Part shown: positions 1-12,926 of the stretch, piece by piece
Position numbering within the stretch: the stretch's first letter is position 1
Layout: each line of letters opens with the position of its first letter
Position numbers and translations under genes: made by a program
NCBI RefSeq assembly: GCF_040115645.1
Contig: NC_089575.1
Span: forward strand, 1,798,001 to 1,862,000
DNA length: 64,000 nt
Direction of reading: 5' to 3'
Origin: Euwallacea fornicatus
Taxonomy: Eukaryota; Arthropoda; Insecta; Coleoptera; Curculionidae
Notes under the pieces: model-generated
Databases searched by the model: none
Seen by the model: only the letters and a program-made list of their open reading frames with translations
What the model was told of the DNA's origin: nothing

Positions 1-3000
1 AAGACATTGCCGCCTTCCTCCTTCCCCTCGGCCATTCTACTGGAACGTTTCCAAATGTATCATTTTTCTTTCGTTTTGTCTCATTTATCTTTCGTTTGCG
101 AACGATTATTTATGTATACAGGGTATACGTAAAAGTCAGGTCATAAATTCTAGGGGTCATGAAGGAAGCTAAAATAATGCCAGAACGTCACATAAAGAAA
201 TGTCCCTGCAGCCGTTGCTACCAAGATATTCGCTCTCAAAGAAAGAATTTAAAAAAAAAAGTATTTTTGCTGCAATTTTCAACCAAATTTCATGGTGGCA
301 ATGGCGGTTTGAATAGCTCACAAACGTGCCCGTTTCCAGATCAAAAACCCGTACTTCGCGTGTCTTCCTTGTGTAGGGGAAGTTGAAATTTTCCATTTTA
401 ATTCATTTATGGCTAGATTACGAAATCGGTGCTTTTTCACACCTCGATTTTTCCATGAATTTCCTACGAAAGAAACGTCTGCCTCGCTTCAGCGGGCCGC
501 CTGTGAGGAAGTCGCGTTTGACTCTCAACGTGCTCCACGCGGGGCCCTTCAAATTCGACCCTCGCCGTTGGGACCTCGACAAGTAGAGGAGGCGCGAAAA
601 CGCCGAAGTGAGGGCGAAAGTGCGCAATTGAGCGCTCGATGAAATGCCGTTTTCGAAATTTGAACTTTCCGAGTAATTCCGGAGACTCTGGAAACTGGCG
701 GAGTAGTGGCGCCTGCGCGCGCGCGTGCGCTTCGCTGTCGGCAAAAAATCCTTTTTTCAAAATTTTCCGTTATCTGATCTTACGTGCATTCGCCCGTTTC
801 CATTGATCGGTGGCCCGATTCAACTAGGCACGAGCGAACTGACTTCTCAATTATTGCTCCGACCCTGTATGCTCTGTTGCATTTCCCATTTGAAGGGGGG
901 GGAAAAAATGGGTTTTCTTTAGGGATACTAGCAACCTCTCCGTCGACTCTTCCCATTCTCTTAACCTCGGTTTTCCTGAATTTTTGTCCCCCCAGAAACC
1001 TTAAGGCACTTTGCGATTTATCAGACAACGCACCGAATTCCGAGCAACGTCAATTTGTTCTGCGTCGCCTGTGTAAACGTGCACAATTCCGTTCTCAAAA
1101 TCTGCTGGGTGCGGCTTTCTACGCCCCATTTTCTCGGAAAATGAATGCTCAGATGTTCGGAACTGAGGTGAAGGAGTCAAGTCTGAAGGCAGATTAAGGT
1201 TTCGCCCGCAGCTCGTAATTTTTGTTCAATGAAATTAATTCTTCTCCATCGTTTCAATTTTTAAGGGCCCGAAGGGCTCATGTGCGCAAACCTTGCTCGA
1301 TTTCAGGAAAATGCTATAATTCCGCCCCATCCCGGATTCCTACGCATCAAAGAGAGTTTCCGCCACGTTTCTATAATTTTGGCCAACCCTGTATGCGTAC
1401 AGGAGGTCCGTGGTTGGGAGGTGGAGAAAAGCGATACTGATGTCTCGAAGCACCTCTTCATTCCCCGTGACCCAAAAAAGTGCAGCCCCGCATCAACGCC
1501 CGTAGCACGTCCCCTCTTCGCGAGCGAACCGACAGAATGAGAGGGCCGTCCGCCCTTTCTCTCACGGGTACCGACCCCCTAAGCATTTTTCTCCCTACGC
1601 TAAGGGAACAACCCACGCTAAGCTTGGGACCAAAAGCCTGTACCACTTTGAGACAATGTCAATGCTCTTAACATGAGCAAGAAACGTGAGGGGATTCGTA
1701 ACAGCCCTTTCGCCATTTTCCCTCACCCATCTCAGGAGGAGTTTAGAGCCAGAACCCCGTGGTACTTTCAGATGGTTGATTAATGGCCCTAACGTAGACC
1801 AGGAATGCTCACGTATGCGTCCGCGTCTATGCGCATACGATCTCGTCACTAAGGCTAGGGCTATTATACTGGGTCCTCCACGGCTTAGGTGCGGGACCGT
1901 GGGAAATTAGGGCATTTTCGTGCTTTTGATACCTCGCATCCGACCAGTCCTAAGATCGCCTAAAAATAACCTTTTCGGTCTTCTAATTTTCTCGAGGGCG
2001 TCAAGTCTTAAATCTCGATTAACGCACTTTTCACAAAGCCCTATTGCCGACATCTGGCAATGCGCCCCTTAACGCTCGTTCCGGTGCGTCTAAATTACGG
2101 AAAATCGAAATATTGAGTGGAAAACCTCGGAAACGTTCCGCCATTACTTTTAATTGAAACCTCATTAATAGTTCGCGTTTTCCGGGCCAAGGGGGGGATC
2201 GTTCGTTATACTCCCCGCACGTTTGAAGTGCACAGATCTGTTCATGATTTGCCGAGGTCGAGCCAGTTTATGATATGATAAATTCGATGATGTTGGAGCG
2301 ACATAATCTGGCTACGGGCCCAAAATTGGTTGGGGGAAATCTCCGAGGCAATTGTTCGGTGAACCCCCCAGCGGGGTTCGTATCCTCGAAAACGTCTCGG
2401 ATTTGCAGTTTGCAGTTAGGAGTGCCGGATCTGAAGAGCGACTTGATGTGTCTCATTAGAGCGGATAAAAAAGTATTCCCGCACCATGTTTTTTCAAAAC
2501 CGCGAACATACAGGGTGATTAGATGGGAACGGCACATGGCAAAAACCCGCGATGGGGGTAAGCAAAATGTGACGATTGGACCCAACGTGCCTTACGCCAA
2601 TCGTTGGAGGGCTCCAACGTAAAGATCGCTCTCACGCAAAGCCCTAACATGCGGGCGATGAACGACAATGGAGAGAAAACGGAGCCCGAACCTCGGCACA
2701 CCATTAGGTGCCAGACCATGGGTACCGCGCTCATCTGGTTTACTTCCGCCCTGGTTCACGAAGTGCGAATCGCGAAGCAGATGAAGGGCCGCGGCGAATT
2801 AGGGCGGAATGTCCTGTAATGGAACTTCGCGAAACCAAACTCGGGACACTTTCGGTAGATCTTCGTTGTACCGATTTTGACGCACACACACCTTAACCGT
2901 CCACAAATTTAAACAACGAGCGATTTTTGGCACCAAAGTAGCTATTCGAAAGAGGACGCTGAGAGATCATCTCAGTCCTGCACTGACGCTATGTGCCTCC

Positions 3001-6000
3001 TCCGTATCTCTCCCTGTCTGTTTTTACCTTCGGAGTGTCTCCAGTACCAGGTGGTCGGTATTCATAGGTGCTCCCCGGGTCTCGGCAATCAACAGGGTAA
3101 TCCGTAGTTGAGCAATGTGCAGGGGTTCCTCCCTTGGAGGTCGGAGACACCACCCGCGATTATTGTATGAGAGCGCTTGCGCGCCAGCACTACTTGTGAT
3201 ACTTGTCAGTTCGAAGTACCGACGTTGCTCTTCTGGTCACGAGAGTCCAGGACGGACTAGATACTTGCTCAGCAAGGTAAACACGTGGGATCTCCCCAAA
3301 GGCGTGGAATTAGGACGACCCTTTAATCATTAACGTGGTTAATTGACTGACTTGTAGCTCATAGGTACGATCAAAACTTAGTTGAAGAAACACGGGATTG
3401 GACAATCGCGATTCCGATGAAGACACTATGAGCTATGATTGAAGATTGGCGACGCATCGAATCGCCTTCAACTGACGAGAGTGACGGTAGTGATAGTAAT
3501 AATGCTTGCCGGCTTCTCCCAGCCCTTGAGTACTGGAAGCCGATGGTCAGCAGACATGGGCGTACTCTTACCCGGAGCGCATTTCAGTCGAAAAATGCCC
3601 GTTCGGCCAGGCCTGACGGCCAATGGGCAGATTATCCCGCGAGTATCGCGTTCATCCCGAACGGGACATGACGGCACCCCCCATTGCGACCACCGTCAGA
3701 GGTAATGGCGGGGAATTCCGGTACCCAAGAACCACCTCCGATGCACATTTGTGACTTCAATACCTCGCGATTTAGCTCTTAGCGAAAGTACGGAGGACGA
3801 GGAATTCGAACCATTTCTAGTGAACCTAACGGGTAGCAACGTGCGGGAGGGGATGTGCAGGGGCGCAGCTTGGGGTTTTAACTTGATCGATGAAGATGTC
3901 AAGACTTGGTTCACCAAGTTTTGACGGTAACTTTAAACTTTAACTCTTTTAAACTTCTTTTAAACCGAGAACGGCAAAATGAGAATTTAAGGGGGATTGC
4001 AGCTGTACCTGATTTGTTTAGCCAACGGGTACGTACTCAGACTTTCAGTCTTGATAGGGGTAAAGGAGTGAAAGGTTCTTTATGCGAGGGAGCTCTTGTA
4101 GGAAAGTTCCCAACATATGGTCATCCCAGGGCGATCCACCAAGATAGCGTATTGCATGGGCGTGGCCCAGCCTCGTAGCGCAAGTGGCCCAAGAACCAGA
4201 GGGTGCCAGCGACGAGGCAATGGTGCGAAAGCATCGGTGATTTTCCCACGAAATCGCGGGGAAGAACCTGCCTTTTTCGGGATAGAGCACCGCCCCTCTC
4301 GGAGCAAGACCAGAACCGTTTCTCGTCCCGTCGCGTTAACGGCAACTTCACTCCCGATTTCATAGTTAAATTAAATAATAACTTTACCAACCTCCAACGC
4401 AATGGAAATCCGTGCTCGGGCATTACGGTTAACAGTTCAATCGCCAATCAAGCCCGCACATCGACCGGTCTGCGATTAAATTTGGACTGCTCCGTGGGTG
4501 CCTAGCGAGGCGGTCGCTACTGTTAGGCAGGGACCCGGGAAGCCCCTGGCCCGAACGCCGATCATGCGCGATTTGAAATTACGGGGTGTTAAACTTTTAG
4601 GTTTCATTTTTGATTTCCCGATTAACTCTGGGCTCTGGCAGCACCAACGCCGAAGTTACCATCCGCCGCTCCGGCGCATTTGTCCATATTTTTTTTTACT
4701 AGTGTAGCTGAGGTCAAATTCTATTCGACTTCAAAAAAAAAAAAGAAAAAAAGAGCGTTCGGGTTTTGTTCGGAAAATCCATTCTAGTTTGATCCGGATA
4801 GCTCTTTCCGTTTGCGAGATCTTTACCGATAAGGTAGTTCGCGCGGTACCACCTCGAACTCTTGCAATTCGTTGAAATTCGAGGAAAAATTCAACGTTTC
4901 ATCCGCCAACGAGATGAAAAGCCATTGACGAGTCAAAAGTGAGTCATTGTAATACCCGTTTGTGCAAAAACGCAAATCATAGCGCGCATCTCGCCAAAGG
5001 ATAAGTCCATTGTGCCCCGGCATTGTTGCTCTTAAATTATAATTTTTTACTTAGAAAAAGCAACTGACAAGAAAATAGCTTAATTGCTTTGATAAGCGAA
5101 AGCAACAACAGCTAAGTAGCATGTTGCTAGGCGAGCGAGCCACAGCCGCGCCGCCATTTTGGAGGATCCGAAACGTCACGGCTTGAATCGGGTCCCGGGC
5201 CGAAATCCCGTGAACGTGGTGAGATCGCAACCGAACGAGGATACCTTTCGTGACTCAAAATGGACGCCCGTTCGTCATGCTGAACGGAATTTGGGCCTGG
5301 TTGCACTCATAACAAAAATATGATCAAGTAGTGTTGGAGGCCCAGGAAGGAAACCCCTGGCACCGGGTGTTGGCCAACCGGGTGGCTCACCAACAGAAAA
5401 ACCTCCATTCGAAGATCACGCCTCGCCGTGCAACGGCAAACCCAATTCATGGATAATGGAAATTTACCACTTAAGAGAAGCGTAGCGCGCGGCTACTTTT
5501 TTCACCCACGGTATACGCCGATGACACGAGGCTGAGGACGATTAATGACGAGTGTCCTGGGAGTGGACGAATCTTCATCAGCCCAGATTCCGCATGGCTG
5601 AAATTAGCAATGACATATAGGCCGTGTGCGGAGCAGCGCGAGTTAAATTGTTCTCGGGAGGAAATATCGATTACCCACCCCTGGTGCAATGGCAAATCTA
5701 AGCCCTTCGCAGCCGCCCAACAAATTTCCCATGTCGACCCCGCTGACCTGTGTCCGACTTGATGTTGCAATTTTGATTTCACTGGGGCAGAGCCGCCCCT
5801 GAAACCATCGGGAAATTCGCTAATAAACGCCGTTACTTGTAGCAATTTTCATTTTTCACCAAACTCGCGGGGCACACGAAACGACGAAAGCTCCACGTGC
5901 CCGGGCAGACCAAGCATTTTTTTTAGCTTTTTCGCCGGACGTGTCTAAGCATTAATGCTAACTTCTCACCTGGAATCTCTGACGAGGGACCTCTCAATCA

Positions 6001-7199
6001 GTCTCGCTCGAGGAATTAGCTGGGACCGCCTGTTCTTGCGGTGGTCCGACGTCTCTGTATAGTCCAAGCTGTAAAACAAGTTCTCCCTTGAGATGGCCAA
6101 GCTCCGCGTCCTCCTTAAGCTCGATTGATCATCCAAATTGGTTCGCTCATCCGCGGTAATCCTGGAGACATTGTCAAGGCTTCCGCGGGCGTACTTGTCC
6201 TCACTTCTGTTAAAAGTTAATAGCTTTAATTAAGTCTCCATCGGGCGATGGAAAGTCGGTTAATGGCGGCAATTTAAGGTGGCCACGTTTTATTTCTTAA
6301 TTAACAAAGTTACACGTTTAAATTTCCCTATAACGAAACCAATCCCGTTGGATTAATTTCCTTTTCAAGTAAGGCGCGTTCGCAGCACTCAACGGGCCCC
6401 TCGTTAACAGCTGTGTCGGGGCCGCGGTTATTATCGAAAGTTGCTCGAATTCGAACCGTTCGGGTGCTATCAGAAATCGATACAACAGAACGGCGATTTG
6501 TCACTGTGCCAAGACTTGAATTCGCGTTAGAGTTAGAACAAAAAAAAAAAAAACAAAGAAAAAGAAGAAGAAAAATCACTCAATTTTCACGCTTTCCCAT
6601 CCGCAGCTTACCGATTCTTGGTGGTGTTGGTGGTGCCGGGTCTAGATCTGACGTAGTCAGCTTTGGTCGACGATATGTTTACGTTTAATTTCAAGTTATT
6701 GATGCAGGTTTCGCGTTCATGCCTGAAAATAAACGATGTAATGATCACAGTGTCACCAAGTCGATTTTCGGTAATTTATTCATCGAGGATAGTGTTAAGT
6801 GGTGGGTGCTTGAGCTGGCACTTCAACCGTGCACGCTCGAGAAAAGTTCACGAGGAACTGCCGAACGCGCCATTTTCGAAAATCGTCAAAATGGCGGCCG
6901 AAGCGTCCACAGACGCAATGCAGGGTGCGCAGACGACGACGGAACGAGGCCGATTTCCGCCTTTGTCGCTTGCGGGGGGAGGTGGCCGCGACCCGTCGAC
7001 TTCTCGACTTGCCCCTTGGCGGGGGGCAAGATGCGCCCCTTAAATCTTAAGTAGGGTTAAGTAACCCTCGCTTTAGAGGCCTTCGAATGCTCTTTTCAAC
7101 GCTTCGGACTTCTTTGAATTTCCTGCAGCAGTTTCCGACAAAGAACGTTTTCAAAGTTAGGCGAGGCAACGTCGGAGAAGAATTAATTATTTTTCAATT
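1..7199. other. Gene-poor, CpG-containing stretch; no gene supported
   Basis: Both strands were read for long frames, splice-bounded exons and recognisable protein motifs, and none was found. The frames present are short, overlap one another on opposite strands and have no family resemblance. The stretch holds A-runs near 4731-4755 and 6540-6553, scattered copies of a TACAGGGT-like transposon-end word (for example near 117, 862, 1386 and 2510), and two places with a YY1/Pho-like CGCCATTTT word (5152-5160 and 6867-6900). It could be intergenic DNA or part of a long intron or upstream region of a gene outside the window. Confidence 0.5.
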
Positions 7200-8270
7200 C
7201 GCGATCTGTCAGGTACTCGAATGAGCTCTCGCTGGTTTTTCGTGAAAACGGCTACTTTATTGGGAAAAGTCGGAAGGGAGCTCATCCTCCATCAGGAGCC
7301 ACCACCTTTTCCCACCCCTCCGGCAGCATTCCGCTTCGGGACAACGAAGGGTCTTCGGAAGCTGTCCGAGAATCAGGCCGTTCAGTGGTGTCTTCGTCGG
7401 AATGAAGGGCTGCTCAGCTAGGCCGTGGACCGGAATGGGCGGTAGTCGCACGGAGCAATATCTGGTGAATGCGGCGGGTGGGGCAGGACGTTCTCCATGT
7501 ATGTTTTGACGTATTCTGCAACGTGTGTCCGAACATCATCGCGCTGCAAAATCACCTTATCGCATCTCTCCTCGTGTCGCGGCCGTTTTTCCTTTAATGG
7601 TCGGCTCGAACGCATCAATCGTGACCTGTAACGATCTCCCGTGGTGGTCTCGTTGGGTTTGAGCGGCTCGCAATGCACCACGTCCAGCTGATCCCACCAA
7701 ATGCAGAGCAGGAGTTTGGAAACGTGGACATCCGGTTTTGCCGCTGGTGTCCAAGCAGGGCCGGGCTTACCCCACGATACGATGCGAGAAGCCTTTTGGC
7801 ATCCGCCTTTCGAGCAGTTGTTCACACGCAAACCGACCCCGCCAGACGGCTCGCAGCTTCAATTCGTACGGTACCCAATTCCCTTCTTTTCGGATGGTTC
7901 CTAATGCCTTTAAACGTTTGGAAATCGCTGTGGTACCAACTCCTAACGATTCTGCAGTGACAGCTTGTGTTTCACGTGGATGTTCATCGGGTGAGACCTC
8001 CGATTCTTGGCCTTCAAACCGTCTCGGCGCGCCAGGGCGTGCTTCACCTTCGACATCAAAATCATTGTTTTTGGAGCGTCCAAACCGATCTGTGCACGTC
8101 TTTTCCGACAGAGCGGGGTCGCCGTGGGCCTCCGCAAGAACTCTTCGACGGCAGATTTTCTTTGGTAAAAGTAGTGGGATGAAGTTCCCCGCGAAATACA
8201 CTTTTGTCGGTGCAAAACTCGACGTCTTTAGAATTAAGAAAAAAGCGTCGTTTGCGCCATGGCGAACCAA
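7200..8270 (-). pseudogene. Decayed mariner-family transposase
   Basis: Read on the minus strand, this segment gives mariner transposase in at least two frames. The N-terminal part (about 8270-7767) has the DNA-binding-domain wording 'SKNNDFDVEGEARPGAP' and 'AISKRLKALGTI' followed by 'GNWVPYELK'. The catalytic part (about 7830-7418) has 'KLLLCIWWDQLDVVHCE', 'KVILQRDDVRTHVAEYVK' and 'LPHPPHSPDIAPCDY'. These are the usual order and spacing of mariner elements. The C-terminal tail continues to about 7200. The second catalytic Asp lies in the Q-R-D-D block and the third in S-P-D-I-A-P. Frame breaks show the copy is dead. I did not find clear terminal inverted repeats, so the element edges are approximate. 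Confidence 0.85.
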
Positions 8271-8340
8271 CAGACGCCGGAGTTCGACCTGACCGACGGT
8301 ACTCCCTTGCAGATGCGTTATCGCCCAAAATTGAAAACAC

Positions 8341-9367
8341 CTAGCTTTGATAATGGCGTCTGAGACGAAATGGGGAGAGCTTATTCAAGTACCCAATACA
8401 TTTCTTAATGATAATTTTTGTGAGAAAAGATCGCCCTTTCCGAGCGCAGAAGCGGGGCCCTACGAAGGGGGACGGTCCCGGACATTTGCCCACAATGTCG
8501 CTTACCTTCTAGGCTGGCGAGTGTCCAAAGTGCGTTCAGCCCAAAACGGCCACGGACGAGATCGTGCGAGATACAAAATGCTGATAAAGCGAATGCAAAT
8601 GATCCATCACGTCTGATTTCAAAGGGAGGTGAAAAATTGCCGCATTCATTTTCATTAGAAGTATGAAATTTCACAGCAGAAATAATTACTAAAATTTCAC
8701 TGGTGAAATCGTAAACGAGACACTGATAAACGACGACGGTGTCGGAACTTCAGCGTTTATCAAAGTGGACCGTGGGTTCACTTCATTAAGGGATAAAAAA
8801 CTGACATTAATCACTTAGTTGTTTCGAGTTGGTTCAAGTGGGGTGTAAAAAAACGCTTTACACAAAAATCATTTGAACTGCAGAAGATGACGACTCCCCT
8901 TTAACGACTGGGAGAAGAGAACTTGGAAGCGTTGCAAAACGAACTCGAAGACCTTCAAAACGAGGTGCCACTCGAACCCTAATCCCGTTAAAGATTTAAG
9001 GAGTGCGTCTTGCCCCCCAACGGGTTGGAAGCGGCAAGTTCGGAAATCCGCGAGAGAGAGAGAGAGAGAGATCTCCCCCCCCCCCCCAAATGCAAATCGG
9101 CCAAGTTTCGTTTTCGTTGGCCCACCCTGCGTGACCTTTTAACGCTGGCGCCTCGTCGCTCGGCGTTCCATATGGGCAACTAGACGTGCCGCACAATCGG
9201 ACAAGCACCTGTAAAGCCGGGAAAAATGGCGAACGGCAATTTTCGGCTGATTTCGTCCAAATTTTGCAGAATGAGAGTCCGAACATGAACTCAGTTGACG
9301 TGTTCTGACACTTTTTGAAAATTCAATTTTTCAAGCGCTTTTCGGCGGCTTGAAAAGCTCCGTTTCG
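8341..9367. other. Non-coding spacer with microsatellite
   Basis: No gene seen. A (GA)n tract at about 9052-9070 runs into a 13-base C tract at about 9075-9087. The rest is unremarkable mixed sequence with short shadow frames only. Confidence 0.5.
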
Positions 9368-9671
9368 GAAATTTCCCGTGCGGGTGGAGATTTTCCAATA
9401 CGGTTTCGACGATCTCGCAGAGGGGATTTTTCTGCGTGTATCCTGACCGAAGGCGAACCGCGAACGTGGCACTTGCGGCCTTTTTAAATTCGCCAAAAAG
9501 CGGCCCAAAACGATTAAAATTTAGCCATTTTTGAGGACTTCACACTTGCGGCCTTTTAAAGTCCTTAAAGGCCGCAAGTGCCACGTTCGCGGTTCGACTT
9601 CGGTCAGGACACACGCAGAAAAATCCCCTCTGCGAGATCATCAAAATTGTATTGGGAAATTTCCACCCGCG
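9368..9671. repeat. Inverted-repeat (hairpin) element with about 115-bp arms
   Basis: The left arm (about 9368-9486) and the right arm (about 9561-9671) are inverted copies of each other. Both contain the block 'CTCGCAGAGGGGATTTTTCT' and the block 'CGCGAACGTGGCACTTGCGG' in opposite orientation, with few mismatches. A smaller palindrome, CACTTGCGGCC...GGCCGCAAGTG, sits at 9543-9581 in the loop, so there are three copies of that word. There is no coding capacity. The most likely explanation is a foldback or MITE-type mobile element. A transcribed hairpin is another possibility. Confidence 0.75.
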
Positions 9672-10884
9672 CAGTTTTCAAAACGTTTTTTTTTTTTTTA
9701 AGGCACTTAAAATCGCCCCGAAAATGAAATTTTCAAAAGCTGCTTCGGGCACGCAACCTGAATTTGGGTTTGATTTCGCATTATGCAAAATTCGAACGGG
9801 ATCGGTCGCAGATAACGGTTCACGGAACGTTTTCCCGAATGTACGGCCACTTTTGCTGGCGACTGTACACGGGCACACTCGGCGCATCGTTTTTCTTGAC
9901 AAACTGACGAATGAACTGTCTGCTCGTTTAATTTGCTTTAAATCATCCTTTCGGCCCTGATCTCAACTCGGTCCCTCTCGAGCCAACTCTTGCGAAACAA
10001 ACCGTGTCAGCGGCGCTAAAAAATTCATGTTCTTTGTACACATACGGCCCTCGTGACTAAATTCGACCTGGTGCGGCTCCCCTCGCGACTTAACGCTCAC
10101 GCAAGAAATTTACCTTCGAACTTATTCAAATTGCCATAAACCACACGACAACGACAATCGTTATCTCACTTGTCACACATTTTCCCGCTTTTCGCGGTTC
10201 TCGCACAGCGACGAGGTCCCTTAACGACAATTACTAATGGGCGATTTTATGCGACACTTAAGCGCTTCGGTCGGGAAGCTGTGCGCGCCGATCTGACTTA
10301 ACTGCGGGCGATTGTCTGGTTAAGAAACTCGATAAAAAGTCATGTAGTAGTCATAATAACCAGTTTCAACATTGAGGTAATGCGAATTACCAGTATTTAC
10401 GTTGTAAATTAACAACGTTTTCGACGGTGCAAAAAGCTCCTACGAGGAAAAATCTGTTTAAACATCAGGTGGATGATGATGATGCCTCTCGGCTTGCTGC
10501 GGCTACGCTTCGCTCATCGTCATGGAAGAGTTTTTTGAAAAGTACTTCAGCAATTTAGTACTTTCGAGTACTTCCACTTCGCGATTGTTTGTTCGGCTAT
10601 AAACTGATTTCATTCAGGTAGCGAGTGATACGCCGCTATCCGTGGATTCGATTCCAAGACCTTAGATTAGTCCATCTCGATCTTCGGCTCGCCCGGTCCG
10701 GTAGCAGACAGTAAAAACAGGAAGAGCTACTCGGTCGTGAAGAAAATCAAGGTTTTCCTTAATAACCGAAAGCTCTCCGTGACCAACAATAACCGTTCGG
10801 AATTGGATTGATTATTCGAAAAATCGCTTTCGAATTCTTTCCACCTAAACGAGAGCGAAATTGAATACGAATTGCGACGGCATA
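9672..10884. other. Non-coding spacer
   Basis: No gene, RNA or repeat I can support, apart from a short GATGAT run near 10471-10480. The frames on both strands are short shadows. Confidence 0.45.
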
Positions 10885-12926
10885 CAGGGCGTCCCGTTTA
10901 ACAGCCCCTCGGACTCCCAGTCCGAGACTCTCTGAGTTCATTTGCCACGTTTTGGAGGAGGCCACAGGACGGGGGTGCACATATATGAGGCCAACGAGGG
11001 TAAGTTTTAAAATTGGTGACAACTGTACAGGGTGTCCCAAGAAACTGGGTAGTCGTAAAGCGTCACTTTTTCCACGTGATAGAATCTTCTTTTGATCCTG
11101 CATTAGCCCCTAGGTTTTTTCGCCTTGGGATGCCGTGACTTGAGGCTATTATGCGTTGAAAGAAATTTAGGACATTTGCAGTTAATAATAAAAAAATAAA
11201 TATCGCAATATTAACTTTAACTTTCACCCGTTCTGCTTCCGATTTTCTCGACTTTTCCAAATGAAATGTTGCGTTTTTTAGGACGGAGAACGTGAGGAAA
11301 TCGAATTTTCTTCATTTCGATATAAAACAATGTCATATTCGCCTCAAGTGCCAATGGAATTGCTACTTATTCTGGGAAAACCTCGATCCATGGCCGCGTG
11401 CCCGAGTGTGTTGGAAAACAACAAGTTTAAAGCAAAAAACATCGAAACTCTGGCGACGCATGCCTGACTCTTAGCCAACTTGGCCGTACATGCAGGTTTT
11501 CTCGCAACGGTGAATAAACCCATTGAAATTTCCGATAAATAGCCGTTATCCTGTACCAAAATGTGCGAAAATTGATTTTTCCTAGTCCTACGTCATAAAA
11601 AACACGCCATTCCATTCGAAGAAATCCAGAAAATTGAAGTTGAGAAGATGAAAGTTAAAGGTATTGTTGCGAACACCCTGTACAGGGTTACTCGCGCTAT
11701 GCGCCACGGGAAATTGTGGCCAAAATGCGAAGCTTTCAAAAACCTTCGGACTATATGAGGGTCCATTATGACTATTTAAAAAAAAATATTTTCATATTAT
11801 ACAGGGTGTGCAAAAATGAAACCTGACCAAGTAAGAACTTTGAGCGGCTGTAACTTCGTTAGTTGAAACGCAACGCCATACTTCCGAACTTACCACAACA
11901 CGTAATTTTCAGTTGTCCATCGAATGGTACTGGGATGTTCACAGCCGAGTCTTCGCGTTGTTACAGAATGCACTAAATAACCGTTCGTTGCGCCACTTGG
12001 TGGCATTTCAAAATTGGCCCCCCAGATCCCCGGACTTAACTCCTCTAGATTTCTTCATGTGGGGGCGCATAAAGCGAATTGTCTGCGGTGCGCCGCCGGC
12101 AACTCCGTTACCCCGCGAACGTTGTCCAGAGTTAGCAGCAATTTTGAAAGACGGACTTGTACGTGTCCGGAAATGGACGGTCGACATTTCGAACATCTGT
12201 TTTAATTATTTTGTTTTCGTTGTTGTTTCATCATGATTGGGATATAAAATACGATCTATCGATACGCTACACTGCTAATTGCGCTTACATAACTTAAATG
12301 CTTCGTAGGTGTTTAAAACATGAAAATTTTGATAAAATTTGAATTACTTAAAAATCCTTATTGTATTGTAAATCTTATTAGAGCAGACACTTGTTTTGAT
12401 CGAAGAATTCAAAAATGTAATATACCAGGGGTTCCATTTAAAAAAAAAAACCCAACTTTGACAGTCAGGACTTTTGGGGCACCCTGTATAATGTGAAAAT
12501 AACTCTTCAACGTAGTCGTAATGGACCCTCATGCAGTCCAAAGGCAAAGCCTCGCATTTTGGCCAAGTGAGCTTTCGTGCCTGCTAAGACGCTTTCACTG
12601 AACTTAAAACGATCAAAATGCGACTTAGGCCAACTGTGACGTCGATTCTTTTGTGGGGCACTAAAAATATCCAAAATCTCTTTGAAAACGCCACAACTTC
12701 AAGTCGTTGCATCCCAAATCAAAAAGAAATCTAGGAACCAAGAGAGGATCCTGTCACGCGGAAAAAATGACACCTTATGACGACCCACTTTTTTGGGGCA
12801 CCCTGTACAGTTGTCACCAATCTTAAAATACGTCTTCATTGGCTTCATACGCATCCCCATAATTGATCTTTAACGAAATCGCAAATAAGCTCGTAGGGGT
12901 CTGAGGGGTTGGAGGTTCGCCCTCTG
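10885..12926. mobile_element. About 2-kb element with long inverted repeats and a transposase remnant
   Basis: The left end, reading TACAGGGCGTCCC from 10883, and the right end at 12926-12928 are inverted matches. Similarity runs inward: TATGAGGCCAACGAG at 10986 pairs with TATGAAGCCAATGAAG on the other strand near 12850, and ATTGGTGACAACTGTACAGG at 11012 pairs with its reverse complement near 12805-12830. A second paired block, TGAGGGTCCATTA with TTATACAGGGTG, lies at about 11755-11810 and 12483-12530. TA dinucleotides flank both ends, as expected for Tc1/mariner-like insertion. The left arm is interrupted between about 11200 and 11690, where a CACCCTGTA end abuts TACAGGGTTA, suggesting nested insertion. 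The exact age order is inferred. Confidence 0.65.
11913..12236 (+). pseudogene. Mariner-like transposase C-terminal remnant
   Basis: The translated frame includes 'NRSLRHLVAFQNWPPRSPDL' and then 'TPLDFFMWGRIKRIV'. This is the block around the third catalytic residue of a large group of Tc1/mariner-like transposases in arthropods. It ends at 12236 in a tail rich in aromatic residues. Only this C-terminal part remains open; the upstream catalytic part is not readable. It lies inside the inverted-repeat element at 10885-12926 and probably belongs to it. Confidence 0.75.

Noticed and set aside
784..1197. 137-codon plus-strand open frame
   Set aside because: Crosses a G-run, overlaps other short frames on both strands and has no family resemblance.
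5471..5845. 124-codon minus-strand open frame
   Set aside because: No recognisable motif, no splice partner, and composition like its surroundings; likely a chance frame in GC-balanced DNA.
7673..8292. Plus-strand frames of up to 184 codons
   Set aside because: They are antisense shadows of the minus-strand mariner transposase remnant.
10620..10700. tRNA-like word GGATTCGATTCCA
   Set aside because: No matching A-box or cloverleaf could be drawn around it.
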